From Candidatus Omnitrophota bacterium (lineage in GTDB: Bacteria; Omnitrophota; Koll11; Gorgyraeales; Gorgyraeaceae), in contig JAHIRR010000269.1 of the NCBI GenBank assembly GCA_018818505.1, positions 1 to 5,804 of the forward strand: a stretch of 5,804 bases of DNA, written 5' to 3'. The notes below the pieces were generated by a model that did no database searches, had not been told where the DNA came from, and was given only the letters and a program-made list of their open reading frames with translations. Below, piece after piece: positions 5,709 through 5,804 of the stretch. The translations under genes were made by a program, and so were the position numbers. The first letter of the stretch is position 1; the number at the start of each line of letters is the position of its first letter.

Positions 5709-5804
5709 TTATAAATACTTCTGAGCTCTAATTGCTACAAATCCGCCTTTACCAAAACCTCTGTGGGGCATATTAATTGAATCCATTTTCTCGGGCAATC
5801 GAAA
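5709..5804 (-). CDS. Probable C-terminal end of an unidentified gene
   Basis: A minus-strand frame is open from the window edge for 31 codons to a TAA at 5711-5709. It ends with FRLPEKMDSINMPHRGFG followed by KGGFVAIRAQKYL. The composition looks protein-like and the stop sits just upstream of the riboswitch promoter (-35 at 5693), a natural place for a gene to end. The fragment is too short to name a family; a frame this long can occur by chance. No terminator is visible between it and the promoter. Confidence 0.4.
   Translation of the reverse strand, partial: FRLPEKMDSINMPHRGFGKGGFVAIRAQKYL

Overview
The window reads as a stretch of an uncultured bacterial genome with low to moderate GC. 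Gene style fits a candidate lineage such as Omnitrophota, with a long AT-rich secreted-looking protein of unknown role, many intergenic palindromes and an IS91-type transposase. That placement is an inference from style only; no rRNA or marker gene is present.

Layout. (1) Bases 1-1058, plus strand: an IS91-family HUH (Y2) transposase. It enters the window already open, so its N-terminus lies outside. (2) Bases 1059-1294: a non-coding stretch with a REP-like palindrome (CCCTCACCCTAACCC / CCCTCTCCCC...GGGGAGAGGG) that appears to be split by a second small palindrome, then a short CATTATTC tandem repeat. (3) Bases 1295-3046, minus strand: a 583-residue protein with an N-terminal signal-like segment and a central class I SAM-methyltransferase-like core. 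It has a good sigma70 promoter (TTGACT-17-TACAAT) and an 18-codon upstream reading frame whose stop overlaps its start (ATGA). (4) Bases 3165-3514: about 350 bp of nested inverted repeats without genes. (5) Bases 3519-5575, minus strand: a two-gene operon made of a CPA2-type Na+(K+)/H+ antiporter with C-terminal paired CBS domains, followed 8 nt later by a small protein with two membrane segments and a zinc ribbon. (6) Bases 5593-5693: the control region of that operon. (7) Bases 5709-5804: the probable C-terminal end of a further minus-strand gene.

The most informative element is the operon leader at 5597-5658. It matches the fluoride (crcB-motif) riboswitch and has a complete transcription-termination platform: consensus promoter, aptamer, a terminator hairpin that shares the ACTCC strand with the aptamer, then a GGAG ribosome binding site and the antiporter start. 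The operon is therefore predicted to be switched on by fluoride. No crcB/Fluc or CLC-F exporter is in view, so the antiporter and its zinc-ribbon partner would be the fluoride-responsive output here. A second theme is palindromic repeats: two diverged copies of one palindrome sharing CCAGCCCTTTTG lie on either side of the 583-residue gene.
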